A DNA stretch of 64,000 nt from Pseudoalteromonas sp. MM1 (GTDB lineage: Bacteria; Pseudomonadota; Gammaproteobacteria; Enterobacterales; Alteromonadaceae): contig NZ_AP027923.1 of NCBI RefSeq assembly GCF_030296835.1, positions 248,001-312,000 on the forward strand. Reading direction: 5' to 3'. The notes under the pieces are model-generated. The model saw nothing but the letters and a program-made list of their open reading frames with translations, made no database searches and was not told the DNA's origin. This document shows, piece by piece, positions 49,521 through 58,295 of the stretch (position 1 is the first letter of the stretch; every line of letters starts with the position of its first letter). A program made the translations under genes and the position numbers.

Positions 49521-50105
49521 ATGGCTCAATTATACTTTTACTACTCTGCGATGAATGCGGGTAAATCTACCACCTTATTACAATCGGCGTTTAACTATCG
49601 TGAGCGCGGTATGGAGCCAGTTATTTTAACGGCTGCAATTGATAACCGCTCTGGTGTAGGAAAAGTATCATCTCGTATTGGTCTGCAAGCTGAAGCACAT
49701 ATATTTGATGAATCTAACAATGTATTTGATTTGATCCAAACCCTTCAAAACGAAAAAAAACGCCACTGTGTATTGGTCGACGAATGCCAGTTTTTGTCAA
49801 AAGAGCAGGTGATGCAGTTAACCGATGTAGTGGATGAATTAGGTATTCCGGTATTGTGTTACGGCCTTAGGAGCGACTTTAGAGGTGAGTTATTTATTGG
49901 CTCACAGTATTTATTAGCATGGGCCGATAAATTAGTTGAGCTTAAAACGGTGTGTCATTGCGGGCGCAAAGCAAATCATGTGCTGCGTACAGATGAAAAC
50001 GGCAATGCGATTGCCGATGGTAACCAAGTAGAAATTGGCGGCAACGACCGATACGTTTCGGTGTGCCGCAAACATTATAAAGCAGAATTAAATATGGGCC
50101 GTTAA
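49521..50105 (+). CDS. tdk: thymidine kinase (type II)
   Basis: A 194-residue cytoplasmic kinase with P-loop NAGKSTTLL (about 12-20), Walker-B-like VLVDECQFL with the catalytic Glu (about 86-94), and a zinc-binding lasso with Cys in [10 protein letters not shown] and a later VCRKH. It phosphorylates thymidine for salvage. Its 3' end overlaps the convergent threonine aldolase gene by 18 bases. Confidence 0.95.
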   Translation: MAQLYFYYSAMNAGKSTTLLQSAFNYRERGMEPVILTAAIDNRSGVGKVSSRIGLQAEAHIFDESNNVFDLIQTLQNEKKRHCVLVDECQFLSKEQVMQLTDVVDELGIPVLCYGLRSDFRGELFIGSQYLLAWADKLVELKTVCHCGRKANHVLRTDENGNAIADGNQVEIGGNDRYVSVCRKHYKAELNMGR

Positions 50106-51092
50106 AGTATTTAAAAATGTATCAATATCTTCGCGCGTAATATCTAAATGCGTGACCAGCCTAAGCTGCTTGCTTGGGCTAATTAATATACCTTGCTGTT
50201 TAAGCGCTTGTGCAAGTTCTTCAATATTAATACTACTACTGTACGTTGCATACACCATATTAGTGGTGTTGCTCATATCTACAGTAAAACCGCTTAATTC
50301 ATTTAACTTTTGAGCTAAATAACGCGCATTAGCGTGATCTTCTTGCAAGCGATTTACATTGTGCTCAAGTGCGAATTGCCCTGCCCCTGCAAGCATTCCT
50401 GCTTGGCGCATGCCACCACCGAGTACTTTTCTCCAGCGCCTAGCTTTATCAATCAATGCTTGTGAGCCTAATAATAACGAGCCGACTGGCGCACCTAAGC
50501 CCTTAGATAAGCAAATTGAGACAGAATCAAAGTGCTTTGTAATTGTAGTTATATCAACATTTAGCTCAACGGCTGCATTAAACGCACGCGCGCCATCTAA
50601 ATGTAGTGCTAAATTATGTGTATTAACAAAGTCGCGAGCTTGGGCTAAGTACTCAAGCGGGAGCACTTTTCCACCAATGGTGTTTTCGAGGCTAAGCAAC
50701 CGAGTTTTAGCAAAGTGGCAATCATCGGGTTTTATTGCCGCAGCAATTTTACTAAAAGGGAGAGTCCCATCAGCTTCGTTTTCGATAGGTTGTGGTTGAA
50801 CAGACCCTAAAACGGCTGCGCCACCGCCTTCAAACTTATAATTATGGGCATTTTGCCCACAAATATATTCATCTCCGCGTTCGCAATGTGCCATTAACGC
50901 CAGTAAATTAGCTTGTGTGCCAGAGCTGCAATAAAGCGCAGCATCAAAGTTAAAACGCTTACACGCGTATGCTTCTAATTGGTTTACGCTAGGATCATCC
51001 CCGTACACATCATCGCCTACTGGCGAGTTGTACATTACTTCGCGCATAGCTATTGACGGTTTAGTAACTGTGTCTGAGCGAAAATCTATCAT
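50088..51092 (-). CDS. ltaE: low-specificity L-threonine aldolase
   Basis: A 334-residue PLP enzyme cleaving L-threonine or allo-threonine to glycine and acetaldehyde. The PLP Lys lies in [14 protein letters not shown] (about 198), and [10 protein letters not shown] at the N-terminus and [11 protein letters not shown] (Asp near 167 for the PLP ring) match the family. It lies 40 bases downstream of the interrupted rlmF on the same strand and overlaps tdk by 18 bases. Confidence 0.93.
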   Translation of the reverse strand: MIDFRSDTVTKPSIAMREVMYNSPVGDDVYGDDPSVNQLEAYACKRFNFDAALYCSSGTQANLLALMAHCERGDEYICGQNAHNYKFEGGGAAVLGSVQPQPIENEADGTLPFSKIAAAIKPDDCHFAKTRLLSLENTIGGKVLPLEYLAQARDFVNTHNLALHLDGARAFNAAVELNVDITTITKHFDSVSICLSKGLGAPVGSLLLGSQALIDKARRWRKVLGGGMRQAGMLAGAGQFALEHNVNRLQEDHANARYLAQKLNELSGFTVDMSNTTNMVYATYSSSINIEELAQALKQQGILISPSKQLRLVTHLDITREDIDTFLNTLTAHI

Positions 51093-51132
51093 TATTGTTA
51101 TTCCTTTATTAGGGCCTTTTTATTTTGTGGGT

Positions 51133-52065
51133 TTACACAAGTTCTTCAAAAATGTGTTCGCGAGTGGCTTTATCAAAATAACTCCAGGCAATAAAACGAC
51201 TTACTTTTTGCCCTTGTGCCATATTTATAATTTTATATTCAGCAATAGGGAGGGTGTTTAGTTTTTTTTCTAAGGTAGTAAGGGTTTCTTTTTTTGAAAC
51301 AAGCGATGTAAACCATATAACTTGCTCTGCAAATTGCTCGCTTTCGGTGATCATATTACTGATAAACTGCGCTTCACCCCCCTCGCACCATAGCTCATTA
51401 TTTTGCCCGCTAAAATTAAGGGTGTTTTTAGGTGATTTTCCTAAGTTTTTCCATTTTCGCTCAGTGCCTTTGTTAGCCTCGTCCGCGCTTGCGTGAAACG
51501 GAGGGTTACATAGAGTTACGTGAAATAAATCTTTTTGATTAATAATACCCTTAAAAATAGAAGATGCATTTTTTTGATGCTTTAGAGTGATTTTCAAGCT
51601 ATTAAACTGGGTAATTTGCTTTGCTATTTTTATTGAGTTTGCATCTATATCACTCCCAGTAAAGTGCTAGTTGTATTCGTGAGTCCCTGTGAGTGGGTAA
51701 ACCAAATTAGCACCGGTACCAATATCAAGTGCTTTAATTTGACGCCCTATCGGTATTTTTTTTTGATTATCTACGCTTAATAAATCGGCCAAGTAATGTA
51801 TGTAATCTACTCGCCCTGGAATAGGGGGGCATAAGTTTTGATCCGGTATATCCCAAAACTCAATATTATAGTGCGCTTTTAACAGAGCTTGATTCAGTGT
51901 TTTAACGGCTTTGTTATTGCTAAAATCTATACTTTTATTGCCCGCGGGTGTTACCACTATAAAAGGTGCTAACGCATTATGTTTTTCGCATAATAAGTCT
52001 AAATTGTAACCATTTAAGTGCTGATTGCGAGGATGTAACTTGTTGCTGTTTGATTTTGATTTCAT
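51133..52065 (-). pseudogene. rlmF: 23S rRNA (adenine-1618-N6)-methyltransferase, interrupted by one amber codon
   Basis: The 311-codon frame matches RlmF from end to end: HPRNQHLNGY and PAGNKSIDFSN at the N-terminus, DIGTGANLVYPL (SAM loop), NPPFHAS (catalytic NPPF) and [13 protein letters not shown] near the C-terminus. A TAG at 51667-51669 lies directly after HEYN, where the E. coli protein has HEYGW, so it replaces a Trp (TGG to TAG). Both sides stay in one frame with no indel. The upstream part (132 codons) lacks the NPPF active site and should be inactive. Recent loss, read-through or sequencing error are all possible. Confidence 0.9.
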
Positions 52066-52193
52066 AGCTTAAATTTAGCAATTAAATAATGATGCAAGTG
52101 TATCAAATGCTTAGATCAAAAGTGTAACCATTTACTTTAGAATTAGCATCGTAACTGGTAGGATGAGTGTGTAAAAATAATTAAGGAAAATTT

Positions 52194-53096
52194 GTGGCAA
52201 TCACTCAGCAATCACATTTTGTTCAACTAGCCGATCAGCAAACTTTGCATTTACGCCGTATCGCGAACGTTAATAAAGCAGGCCCGGTAGTGTTTTTAAT
52301 GCATGGAGCAGTAGAAAACGGCAAAATTTTTTATACTCACAGTAATAAAGGTTTAGCGCCTTTTTTGGCGGAGCAAGGATATTGTTGTTATGTAGCAGAT
52401 CTGCGTGGGCGTGGAGAAAGTAAGCCGCTCATAACTCGCCATTCAAAATATGGCCAAACAGAGGCCATAGTTGAAGACATCCCTGCTTTTATTAATCATA
52501 TTGAACAACTCGAAGGTCAAAAGCCCGATTATTGGGTCGCTCACTCATGGGGTGGGGTGTTAATGAACAGCGTGTTTGCGCGCTTTCCTGAGTATTTAAA
52601 AGACGTGAAAGCCTGTGCTTATTTTGGCTCTAAACGTTCTTTATTTAACAATCACCCTAAAAAGTTACTACAAGCAAATGTAATTTGGTACTTTATGGCG
52701 CCGATATTGGCTAAAAAGCACGGTTATTTAAACGCCAAAGGCTATAAGTGGGGCAGCGATAACGAATCGCAAAAGTCGCATTATCAAAGTATGCAGTGGG
52801 CTAAAAAAAGGCCATGGGTTGATAGCGATGATGGCTTTGACTACGCAAGCGCGTTAGCTAAGCTGCATGTACCCCCTACACTTCATGTTGGTGCAGTAAA
52901 CGACAAAGCTCTCGCACAGCCGATTGATATTAAAAAGTTTATAGCAGAGTCCGGACCTGGCAAACAAACCTTAAAAATTTATGGTAAGCGCCATGGTCAT
53001 AGTGTCGATTACGATCATATTAATATGCTTACACATCCGCAGGCACGGGATGAGCAATTTAAAGATGTGGTTGACTGGTTTAATGAGCACAGTTAA
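52194..53096 (+). CDS. alpha/beta hydrolase
   Basis: A 300-residue cytoplasmic hydrolase with oxyanion-hole MHGAVENG (about 39-46), the nucleophile Ser in VAHSWGGVLM (about 119-128), and His in KRHGHSVDYDH (about 265-276). It may act on an ester or lipid; the form HSWGG is typical of lipase-like or peptidase-like members. The GTG start at 52194 has AAGGA nine bases upstream. It is monocistronic and divergent from rlmF. Confidence 0.85.
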   Translation: MAITQQSHFVQLADQQTLHLRRIANVNKAGPVVFLMHGAVENGKIFYTHSNKGLAPFLAEQGYCCYVADLRGRGESKPLITRHSKYGQTEAIVEDIPAFINHIEQLEGQKPDYWVAHSWGGVLMNSVFARFPEYLKDVKACAYFGSKRSLFNNHPKKLLQANVIWYFMAPILAKKHGYLNAKGYKWGSDNESQKSHYQSMQWAKKRPWVDSDDGFDYASALAKLHVPPTLHVGAVNDKALAQPIDIKKFIAESGPGKQTLKIYGKRHGHSVDYDHINMLTHPQARDEQFKDVVDWFNEHS

Positions 53097-53106
53097 GCCA
53101 TTAGGC

Positions 53107-54534
53107 TTATTCAAATTGTTTTAACAGCGGAGTTTTATAGCGCTCCCAATGCGCAAGTGCCTGTGTATTAATTGGCTGCCTAATGGCTTGTTTGCTTAGT
53201 GTGCTAACCGCAGCCTTGCGCTTATAAAATGCTAAGCATTGCGGCTCATACTCACACCCTAAAAACGAAAATAAAGCACTTAGCTGCGCCTTAGGCTCAA
53301 CAACGAGTTGCTCATAATGAATATCGTATAGCGGTAATGAGGGCAGGCTGTGCCAATGATCCATTAATTTTGCATACAACGCATGGTAAAGTTTGAATTC
53401 TTTTAAATCACAAAAGTACGGCTCATTTTCGGCAAAGTAGTTACTGAACACCGAAAAAGCAGTGGCGTTAAAATTCCTACTTAAATTAATAAATTTAGCA
53501 TTAGGGAACAGCAAGTAAATTAAGCCCAAAGACTGATAGTTACTCGGTAGCTTATTAATAATGAAAGGGCGTACAGGCTGTGCTTTTTTTAATTCTTCAA
53601 TATAAATGTTGCGAGCTTTTGCTATTAAATCGCTACTAAGTCCGCTTAAACATTGCGGGTATGGAGTTTGTGTTTGCTGCTCTATAAACCCCACTACTTG
53701 ATTACCAATACTCGTGTTTTCACCTAGCGTAGTAAATTGTGAATGATTAGCCATCATTTGTTCAAGTAAGGTTGATCCGCTACGGGGCATACCCATTATA
53801 AACACGGGTGTAATAGTACCACTGAAAGTGTGATCGGCAGATGCAATTAGCTGTTGCGTATTGTGCCCTATAATTTGTTCATAAAAAGGCACTAAGTCAC
53901 TGGTTTTAAAGTGAGTAAGTTTTTTTTGAAGTTTGTTGGCAAGCACATAGTAGTTAAATGCTTGTGCTGTATCATCTAGTTTGTCATAGCTTTTACCTAA
54001 CGCGTAGTAACACACCATTTTTAAACGCACGTTATTAGTTTGCGTTAAAAAATGGTGTAGGTTGCTCACATAATTATGTTCTTTATTAAATCGGCCTAGC
54101 TGTACTAATTCAAATAAAATATAGGCAGTTACGGGATATAACCCCATGCTTAGTGCATGCGCAAATGTGGTGTGTGCTTTGTCTAACTCGCCGTAGCTTA
54201 AATAATGCTGAGCTAAATAATAATGAGGCTCAGGGTTATGGCTTGCGAGGCTTTTAGCATATTCGAGTACTTTAAGCGCATCATCAGGGGAGTGCACGCT
54301 ATTAAATGCATCGGCAAGCGCATGTAAAGGCTCCAGCATGTGAGGCAAACGTTCGCATGCTTTTTGTAATAAGTATACTGCTGCATCATAGCGCTCTAAC
54401 CTAAGTGCTATCCTGCCTAAACCAAATAAAGCTTCACCGCTTTGCGGGTTACTATTTAAAATTGCTTTAAAATGAAACTCGGCTTCTTTGAGTTTGTTTT
54501 CGTGTAGTAGTTGGTTGGCTTTTTTAATTAGCAT
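53107..54534 (-). CDS. TPR-repeat sulfotransferase family protein (pair 2)
   Basis: A 475-residue paralogue-type protein of the gene at 3157-4740: TPR repeats (about 1-205, including GEALFGLGRIALRLERYDAA), then a sulfotransferase domain with phosphosulfate loop GMPRSGSTLLE (248-258) and NLSRNFNATAFSVFSNYF as the 3'-phosphate region (Arg for PAPS). There is no signal peptide. The last part (VSTLSKQAIRQPINTQALAHW) closely parallels the pair-1 protein's VSTASKVQVRQPLNSKAIGRW. It lies just past the terminator of the TonB-dependent receptor at 54622. The acceptor is unknown. Confidence 0.88.
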   Translation of the reverse strand: MLIKKANQLLHENKLKEAEFHFKAILNSNPQSGEALFGLGRIALRLERYDAAVYLLQKACERLPHMLEPLHALADAFNSVHSPDDALKVLEYAKSLASHNPEPHYYLAQHYLSYGELDKAHTTFAHALSMGLYPVTAYILFELVQLGRFNKEHNYVSNLHHFLTQTNNVRLKMVCYYALGKSYDKLDDTAQAFNYYVLANKLQKKLTHFKTSDLVPFYEQIIGHNTQQLIASADHTFSGTITPVFIMGMPRSGSTLLEQMMANHSQFTTLGENTSIGNQVVGFIEQQTQTPYPQCLSGLSSDLIAKARNIYIEELKKAQPVRPFIINKLPSNYQSLGLIYLLFPNAKFINLSRNFNATAFSVFSNYFAENEPYFCDLKEFKLYHALYAKLMDHWHSLPSLPLYDIHYEQLVVEPKAQLSALFSFLGCEYEPQCLAFYKRKAAVSTLSKQAIRQPINTQALAHWERYKTPLLKQFE

Positions 54535-54570
54535 GACGCGGCATTATTGTTTTTTTAATTAATATAAAAT

Positions 54571-54602
54571 AAAAAAGGCGAAATGTCTTACCATTTCGCC
54601 TT
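54571..54602 (-). terminator. Rho-independent terminator after TonB-dependent receptor 2
   Basis: AAGGCGAAAT (54575-54584) and ATTTCGCCTT (54593-54602) form a perfect 10-bp stem and, on the minus strand, lead into a T-run. It mirrors the terminator placed after receptor 1. Confidence 0.85.
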
Positions 54603-54621
54603 GGTTTATCATGAAAAAATA

Positions 54622-57201
54622 TTAGAAAGTATAGGTTGCTTTCGCGTAGTAGAAGCCACCGTTAATACCGTATGGAGATGTTTCGTAGTATTGGCCACCC
54701 CAGTTATTGTTAGGGATACCCGTACGGTCTTCAAAATCAAGTTTTTCAGCGTCTTGGTCAAAGATGTTTTGTGCACCTACCGAGAAACTAATAGACTCAT
54801 TTAGGAAGTACGTTATTTCAGCGTCAATAGTTACTGCTGCGTCAGCTGTTTTTGCTGTTGCATCGTAATCTACGTGAACACCTTGGTATTCGCCGTAGTA
54901 GTTAGCACGAGTAAATAACGAAATTGATTCCCATTGTTGGGCCCAAGTAAGCGTTGCACGGTGATTTGGTAAATCTTCTTCTAAACGCTTAACTTTAAAT
55001 TCACCGGTAATGTCGCTGAACTTAGTTACTTCAGTTTCATTCCAGTTATAAGCAAGGCTAAATGTAGAGCTTCCGCCTAGCATGTCAGCTGTGTAGTTAG
55101 CAACTAAGTCAATACCTTGCGTTGTAGTATCAAAGTCATTAGTGAAAAAGCTTACTTGCGCATAGCTTTGTGCATTTGCTACACCAGCGGCTTCTAGCGT
55201 ATCTTTGTCTTCTTGGCTAAGTACGATTTTTTCTGATTGGCTGATACGATCTTCTACTTCAATATTGTAGTAATCAAGCGTTACAAATAAATCACCAATT
55301 GTGTATACCGCGCCTAATGTGTAGCTTTGAGATTCTTCAGGTGTTAGCTCTGTACCGCCTAGTTGCACAGCAATTGGGTTTGTAGGTGGTAATAATGCAG
55401 AATCTTGTAGCACACCGTCACTTAAGTTGGTTTGTACGTTACTAACGTTCGCTTGGCCAACAGTAGGGGCGCGGAAGCCTGTGCTTACAGAGCCACGAAT
55501 ATTTAAGTCTTCTGTAAGGTGGTACTGTGCCATTACTTTGTAGTTTGTTGTAGAACCAAAGCTGTCGTAATCTTCAAAACGTACCGCAAGGCCCATTAAG
55601 AACTCTTCGGTAAATGGTGCTTCTACATCAACATAGGCAGCGTAGTTACGACGTGTGTATTCGCCGGCATCAGAAGGTTTAAAACCAGGAAAACCGTTAG
55701 AGCCAATACCAAAACCTTGCTCAGTTAAAGGACCTGCAGTGAATGATGCTTCATCACCAGAAATAACAGTGAATGTTTCTTCGTGCCATTCTAAACCACC
55801 GGCAATATTTACATCGTACGCAAGGTCAAAATCAAAGCCTTTAGAAAGGTCAAAGTTAAAGTTTTTCTCTAGTTGCTCGTATTTACCCGGGCTAAAATCA
55901 CGCGGGCTGTCTGCACCTAATGAGGCATTAACTGTGTCGTAAATAAAGTAGCGAGATTCGTTTAAACCAACTGTACCGCTTAAATCGTAAAATGCATCTT
56001 TAAGGAAACCACCCGTGAACATACCCTTTGTACCAATGGTTAAAGAGGTGTCGGTGATATTGCCACCAAAGTTAGGTGTAAAACCACCAGGGATCACTTC
56101 GTTAAATGCAAAACAATCAGGGTTGTTAGCAACTCCGCTAATGTAGTCTGGGTTATCAAGTACGTTATCGTCAATCGCGATAGTAGGACAGTTAGCGCTC
56201 ATGTCCTCTGTTAAATCGGCAACAAGCAGAGTTTCACCGCCATCGTTTGAATAAACACCTGGGCGGGTATGCGGGTTACGGTAGTAAAAGCCACCACGTA
56301 CATCACGCTCAGAGTAGTTACCAAACATATAAAATTCAGAGTCGTTTGTTAGTTCTAACCCAACGTTACCAAAAATTGAAATGTCGTCATCAACTTCAGG
56401 GGCACCCCACACTTGTGCAAGAGATGAAACGTCTGGTACACCTGCAGCGGCAAGTCCTGCGGCATCAGGGCGTTGCACTGATCGGCTTGTTGCGTCCGCT
56501 GTTTTGTATTGAAAACTTAAGTTAGCAAAGCCGTTATCGGTAAATGGTAAGCCTACGTTACCCGATATCTGTGTTGTATCACCATCGCCTTCGTAATATT
56601 GACCTTGACGAACTTCAAGCTTACCGCCTTCAGAGGCATCTTTAAGTTGGAAGTTCATTACACCTGCGATTGCATCAGAACCATATTGTGCTGCTGCGCC
56701 ATCGCGTAGTACTTCTACTTGCTTAAGTGCAATGCTAGGAATAACTGAAATATCAGCGCCTTGTGCACCATCATTAATACCACCACCTAAAAATGCAATG
56801 ACAGACGCGCGGTGACGACGTTTACCGTTTAAAAGAACTAATGTGCTATCTGAAGGTAGGCCACGTAAGTTAGCTGGGCGTACAAGTGATGCGGCATCAC
56901 TGATTGGGTTTTGATGAACATTAAAAGAAGGAACAGAGCCTTTTAAAAGTTCAAGCATATCGGTGTTGCCAGATTTTTCTAATTCTTCACCGCCAATAAT
57001 ATCAATAGGAACTGGTGAATCACCAATAGAGCGGGGTGCTGAACGAGTACCCACTACGGCTATTTTTTCTACATTTTTATTAACTTTGGTTTCGCTTTCC
57101 TCTGCTGCAATAACAGAGCCTGACATAAACAAACCAGCAGTGGTTGTTGTAGCTAAGGCAAATTTAACTGCCTGATTTAGCGCATTACTTTTAAGTTTCA
57201 T
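54622..57201 (-). CDS. TonB-dependent outer membrane receptor (pair 2)
   Basis: An 859-residue precursor with a signal peptide (cleavage after VIA, about residue 32), a plug domain (about 45-185; VVGTRSAPRSIGDSPVPID, NLRGLPSDSTLVLLNGKRR, EVLRDGAAAQYGSDAIAGV) and a barrel ending in the expected aromatic, TYTF. It imports an unknown substrate with TonB. GGGGA lies eight bases before the ATG, inside ACTGGGGA, a leader shared with receptor 1. Several Cys in the barrel loops (NCPTIA, PDCFAF) may form surface disulfides. A terminator and then the TPR-sulfotransferase follow. Confidence 0.93.
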   Translation of the reverse strand: MKLKSNALNQAVKFALATTTTAGLFMSGSVIAAEESETKVNKNVEKIAVVGTRSAPRSIGDSPVPIDIIGGEELEKSGNTDMLELLKGSVPSFNVHQNPISDAASLVRPANLRGLPSDSTLVLLNGKRRHRASVIAFLGGGINDGAQGADISVIPSIALKQVEVLRDGAAAQYGSDAIAGVMNFQLKDASEGGKLEVRQGQYYEGDGDTTQISGNVGLPFTDNGFANLSFQYKTADATSRSVQRPDAAGLAAAGVPDVSSLAQVWGAPEVDDDISIFGNVGLELTNDSEFYMFGNYSERDVRGGFYYRNPHTRPGVYSNDGGETLLVADLTEDMSANCPTIAIDDNVLDNPDYISGVANNPDCFAFNEVIPGGFTPNFGGNITDTSLTIGTKGMFTGGFLKDAFYDLSGTVGLNESRYFIYDTVNASLGADSPRDFSPGKYEQLEKNFNFDLSKGFDFDLAYDVNIAGGLEWHEETFTVISGDEASFTAGPLTEQGFGIGSNGFPGFKPSDAGEYTRRNYAAYVDVEAPFTEEFLMGLAVRFEDYDSFGSTTNYKVMAQYHLTEDLNIRGSVSTGFRAPTVGQANVSNVQTNLSDGVLQDSALLPPTNPIAVQLGGTELTPEESQSYTLGAVYTIGDLFVTLDYYNIEVEDRISQSEKIVLSQEDKDTLEAAGVANAQSYAQVSFFTNDFDTTTQGIDLVANYTADMLGGSSTFSLAYNWNETEVTKFSDITGEFKVKRLEEDLPNHRATLTWAQQWESISLFTRANYYGEYQGVHVDYDATAKTADAAVTIDAEITYFLNESISFSVGAQNIFDQDAEKLDFEDRTGIPNNNWGGQYYETSPYGINGGFYYAKATYTF

Positions 57202-57539
57202 TCTAATTTTCCCCAGTTAGAATATATTTTGTATGTAATGTGTTAATTAACATTACTTATTTTGTATTTTTGGACGTGTTCACATGGGGGAGTTAAAAGG
57301 CCAACCTACTTGACTTCTTAAAGCTAAAAGCCCACCTCATGTGAAGTCCTATGTACAGCCTATACATAAAAAACTTTGAGAGCAATTAATAATTAACTCT
57401 TTAATAACAAAAAGTTCAAAATAAAATAAATTTGCAACAATGGTGCAGTATGTAACTAATTTGAACTAATAAAGTGCGGTTTTGACGATTTTTGGAAGAT
57501 TTAATGCGCTTTGTAGATAACTTGATGTTATCAATTTGT
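57202..57539. other. intergenic region upstream of TonB-dependent receptor 2
   Basis: This stretch holds the receptor promoter. Two arms, TTCACATG (57279-57286) and CATGTGAA (57338-57345), form an 8-bp inverted repeat 51 bases apart, which could be a looped operator or chance. Nothing else is evident. Confidence 0.35.
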
Positions 57540-57698
57540 TTATTTTGTGGGTTTTTTGAGAGTGTTTTGGGCCTGCCATTGACGGTATTTCTCTTTGTAT
57601 TCATCCCACACGCACGGGCAGCAGCTGCCTCCGCCACAGCATTCATCAGGCTTTGGTTTTTGGGGTTTGTTGTGCGCTATTACTTGTTTGTTTTGCAT
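57540..57698 (-). CDS. 52-residue Cys-rich oxidoreductase-like domain protein
   Basis: A short gene encodes MQNKQVIAHNKPQ, then KPDECCGGGSCCPCVWDEY and a basic helix. The CCGGGSCCPCVWD pattern is the oxidoreductase-like domain (PF09791 type), also found at the N-terminus of larger eukaryotic reductases and in small bacterial proteins. Five Cys in eleven residues suggest metal or Fe-S binding. It starts 90 bases from the divergent LETM1-like gene. The reaction is unknown; the ribosome binding site is weak (AAGCTCC). Confidence 0.8.
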   Translation of the reverse strand: MQNKQVIAHNKPQKPKPDECCGGGSCCPCVWDEYKEKYRQWQAQNTLKKPTK

Positions 57699-57787
57699 TA
57701 TAAGGAGCTTGTAAGCACTAATTTAGTGCAAAAGAGTAAAGTATGAGGCGGATTAAGTAAATTATTCTTGTGTAAAACCGCCTATAT

Positions 57788-58225
57788 GTGAAAATACAGA
57801 CTATGCGATTATATAAAGTTATTCACCGTGCGCCTTGGCGGGTAGTTAAAATTAGTAAAAAGCGCCAACAGCTTCGCTTTCGTCGTGCAATGGTGGCGCT
57901 AAAAATTGCTCTTGCGCAAGAAAGGCAAGAAACCATAGAAATGCTCACCATTTATAGGCGTTACACGCAAGGGCAAACCAGTAAAGAAGAGTTAAAGCGT
58001 GCTAATGAGCAGTTTGTAGATATTTTAAAAGGGCTTGGCTTAGGTGTATTTGCCGTACTGCCGTTTGCCCCTATTACTATTCCATTGGTTGTAAAGCTAG
58101 GCAAAATGGTAGGTGTAGATGTATTGCCTAGCTCGTTTAACATTAATAAACCCGTTAAAGAGCTAGACGCTGAAATAGTTAAAGAGGATTTAAAACAACA
58201 CACTAAAGCGCCAAATAAAGAATAA
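57788..58225 (+). CDS. LETM1-like domain protein
   Basis: A 145-residue protein: basic N-terminus (KKRQQLRFRRAM), a helical region with EELKRANEQFVDILKGLG, a hydrophobic segment FAVLPFAPITIPLVVKLG (about 95-112) and VDVLPSSF. The LPF-x-P...LP-S-F pattern is that of the LETM1 domain, which in mitochondria is a membrane ion-homeostasis/ribosome-binding protein. Its bacterial role is not established. GTG at 57788 or ATG at 57803 may be the start; neither has a strong ribosome binding site. Confidence 0.75.
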   Translation: MKIQTMRLYKVIHRAPWRVVKISKKRQQLRFRRAMVALKIALAQERQETIEMLTIYRRYTQGQTSKEELKRANEQFVDILKGLGLGVFAVLPFAPITIPLVVKLGKMVGVDVLPSSFNINKPVKELDAEIVKEDLKQHTKAPNKE

Positions 58226-58295
58226 ATTTGGCTAAAATTAGCTATACCTTTTAGCCGGTCTTATTGGTATGCTTTGAGCTACCATTTTTTATTAT

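Noticed and set aside
50359..50799. 146-codon open frame on the + strand
   Set aside because: Antisense to the threonine aldolase gene and composed of low-complexity Ser/Ala/Pro sequence.
57279..57345. 8-bp inverted repeat TTCACATG/CATGTGAA upstream of receptor 2
   Set aside because: The 51-base spacing is too long for a simple operator and it may be chance; kept only as a note on the intergenic region.
57416..57746. Longer open frames on both strands (57416-57646 minus, 57492-57746 plus)
   Set aside because: They are shadows of the 52-residue Cys-rich gene in another frame, which has a recognisable domain.
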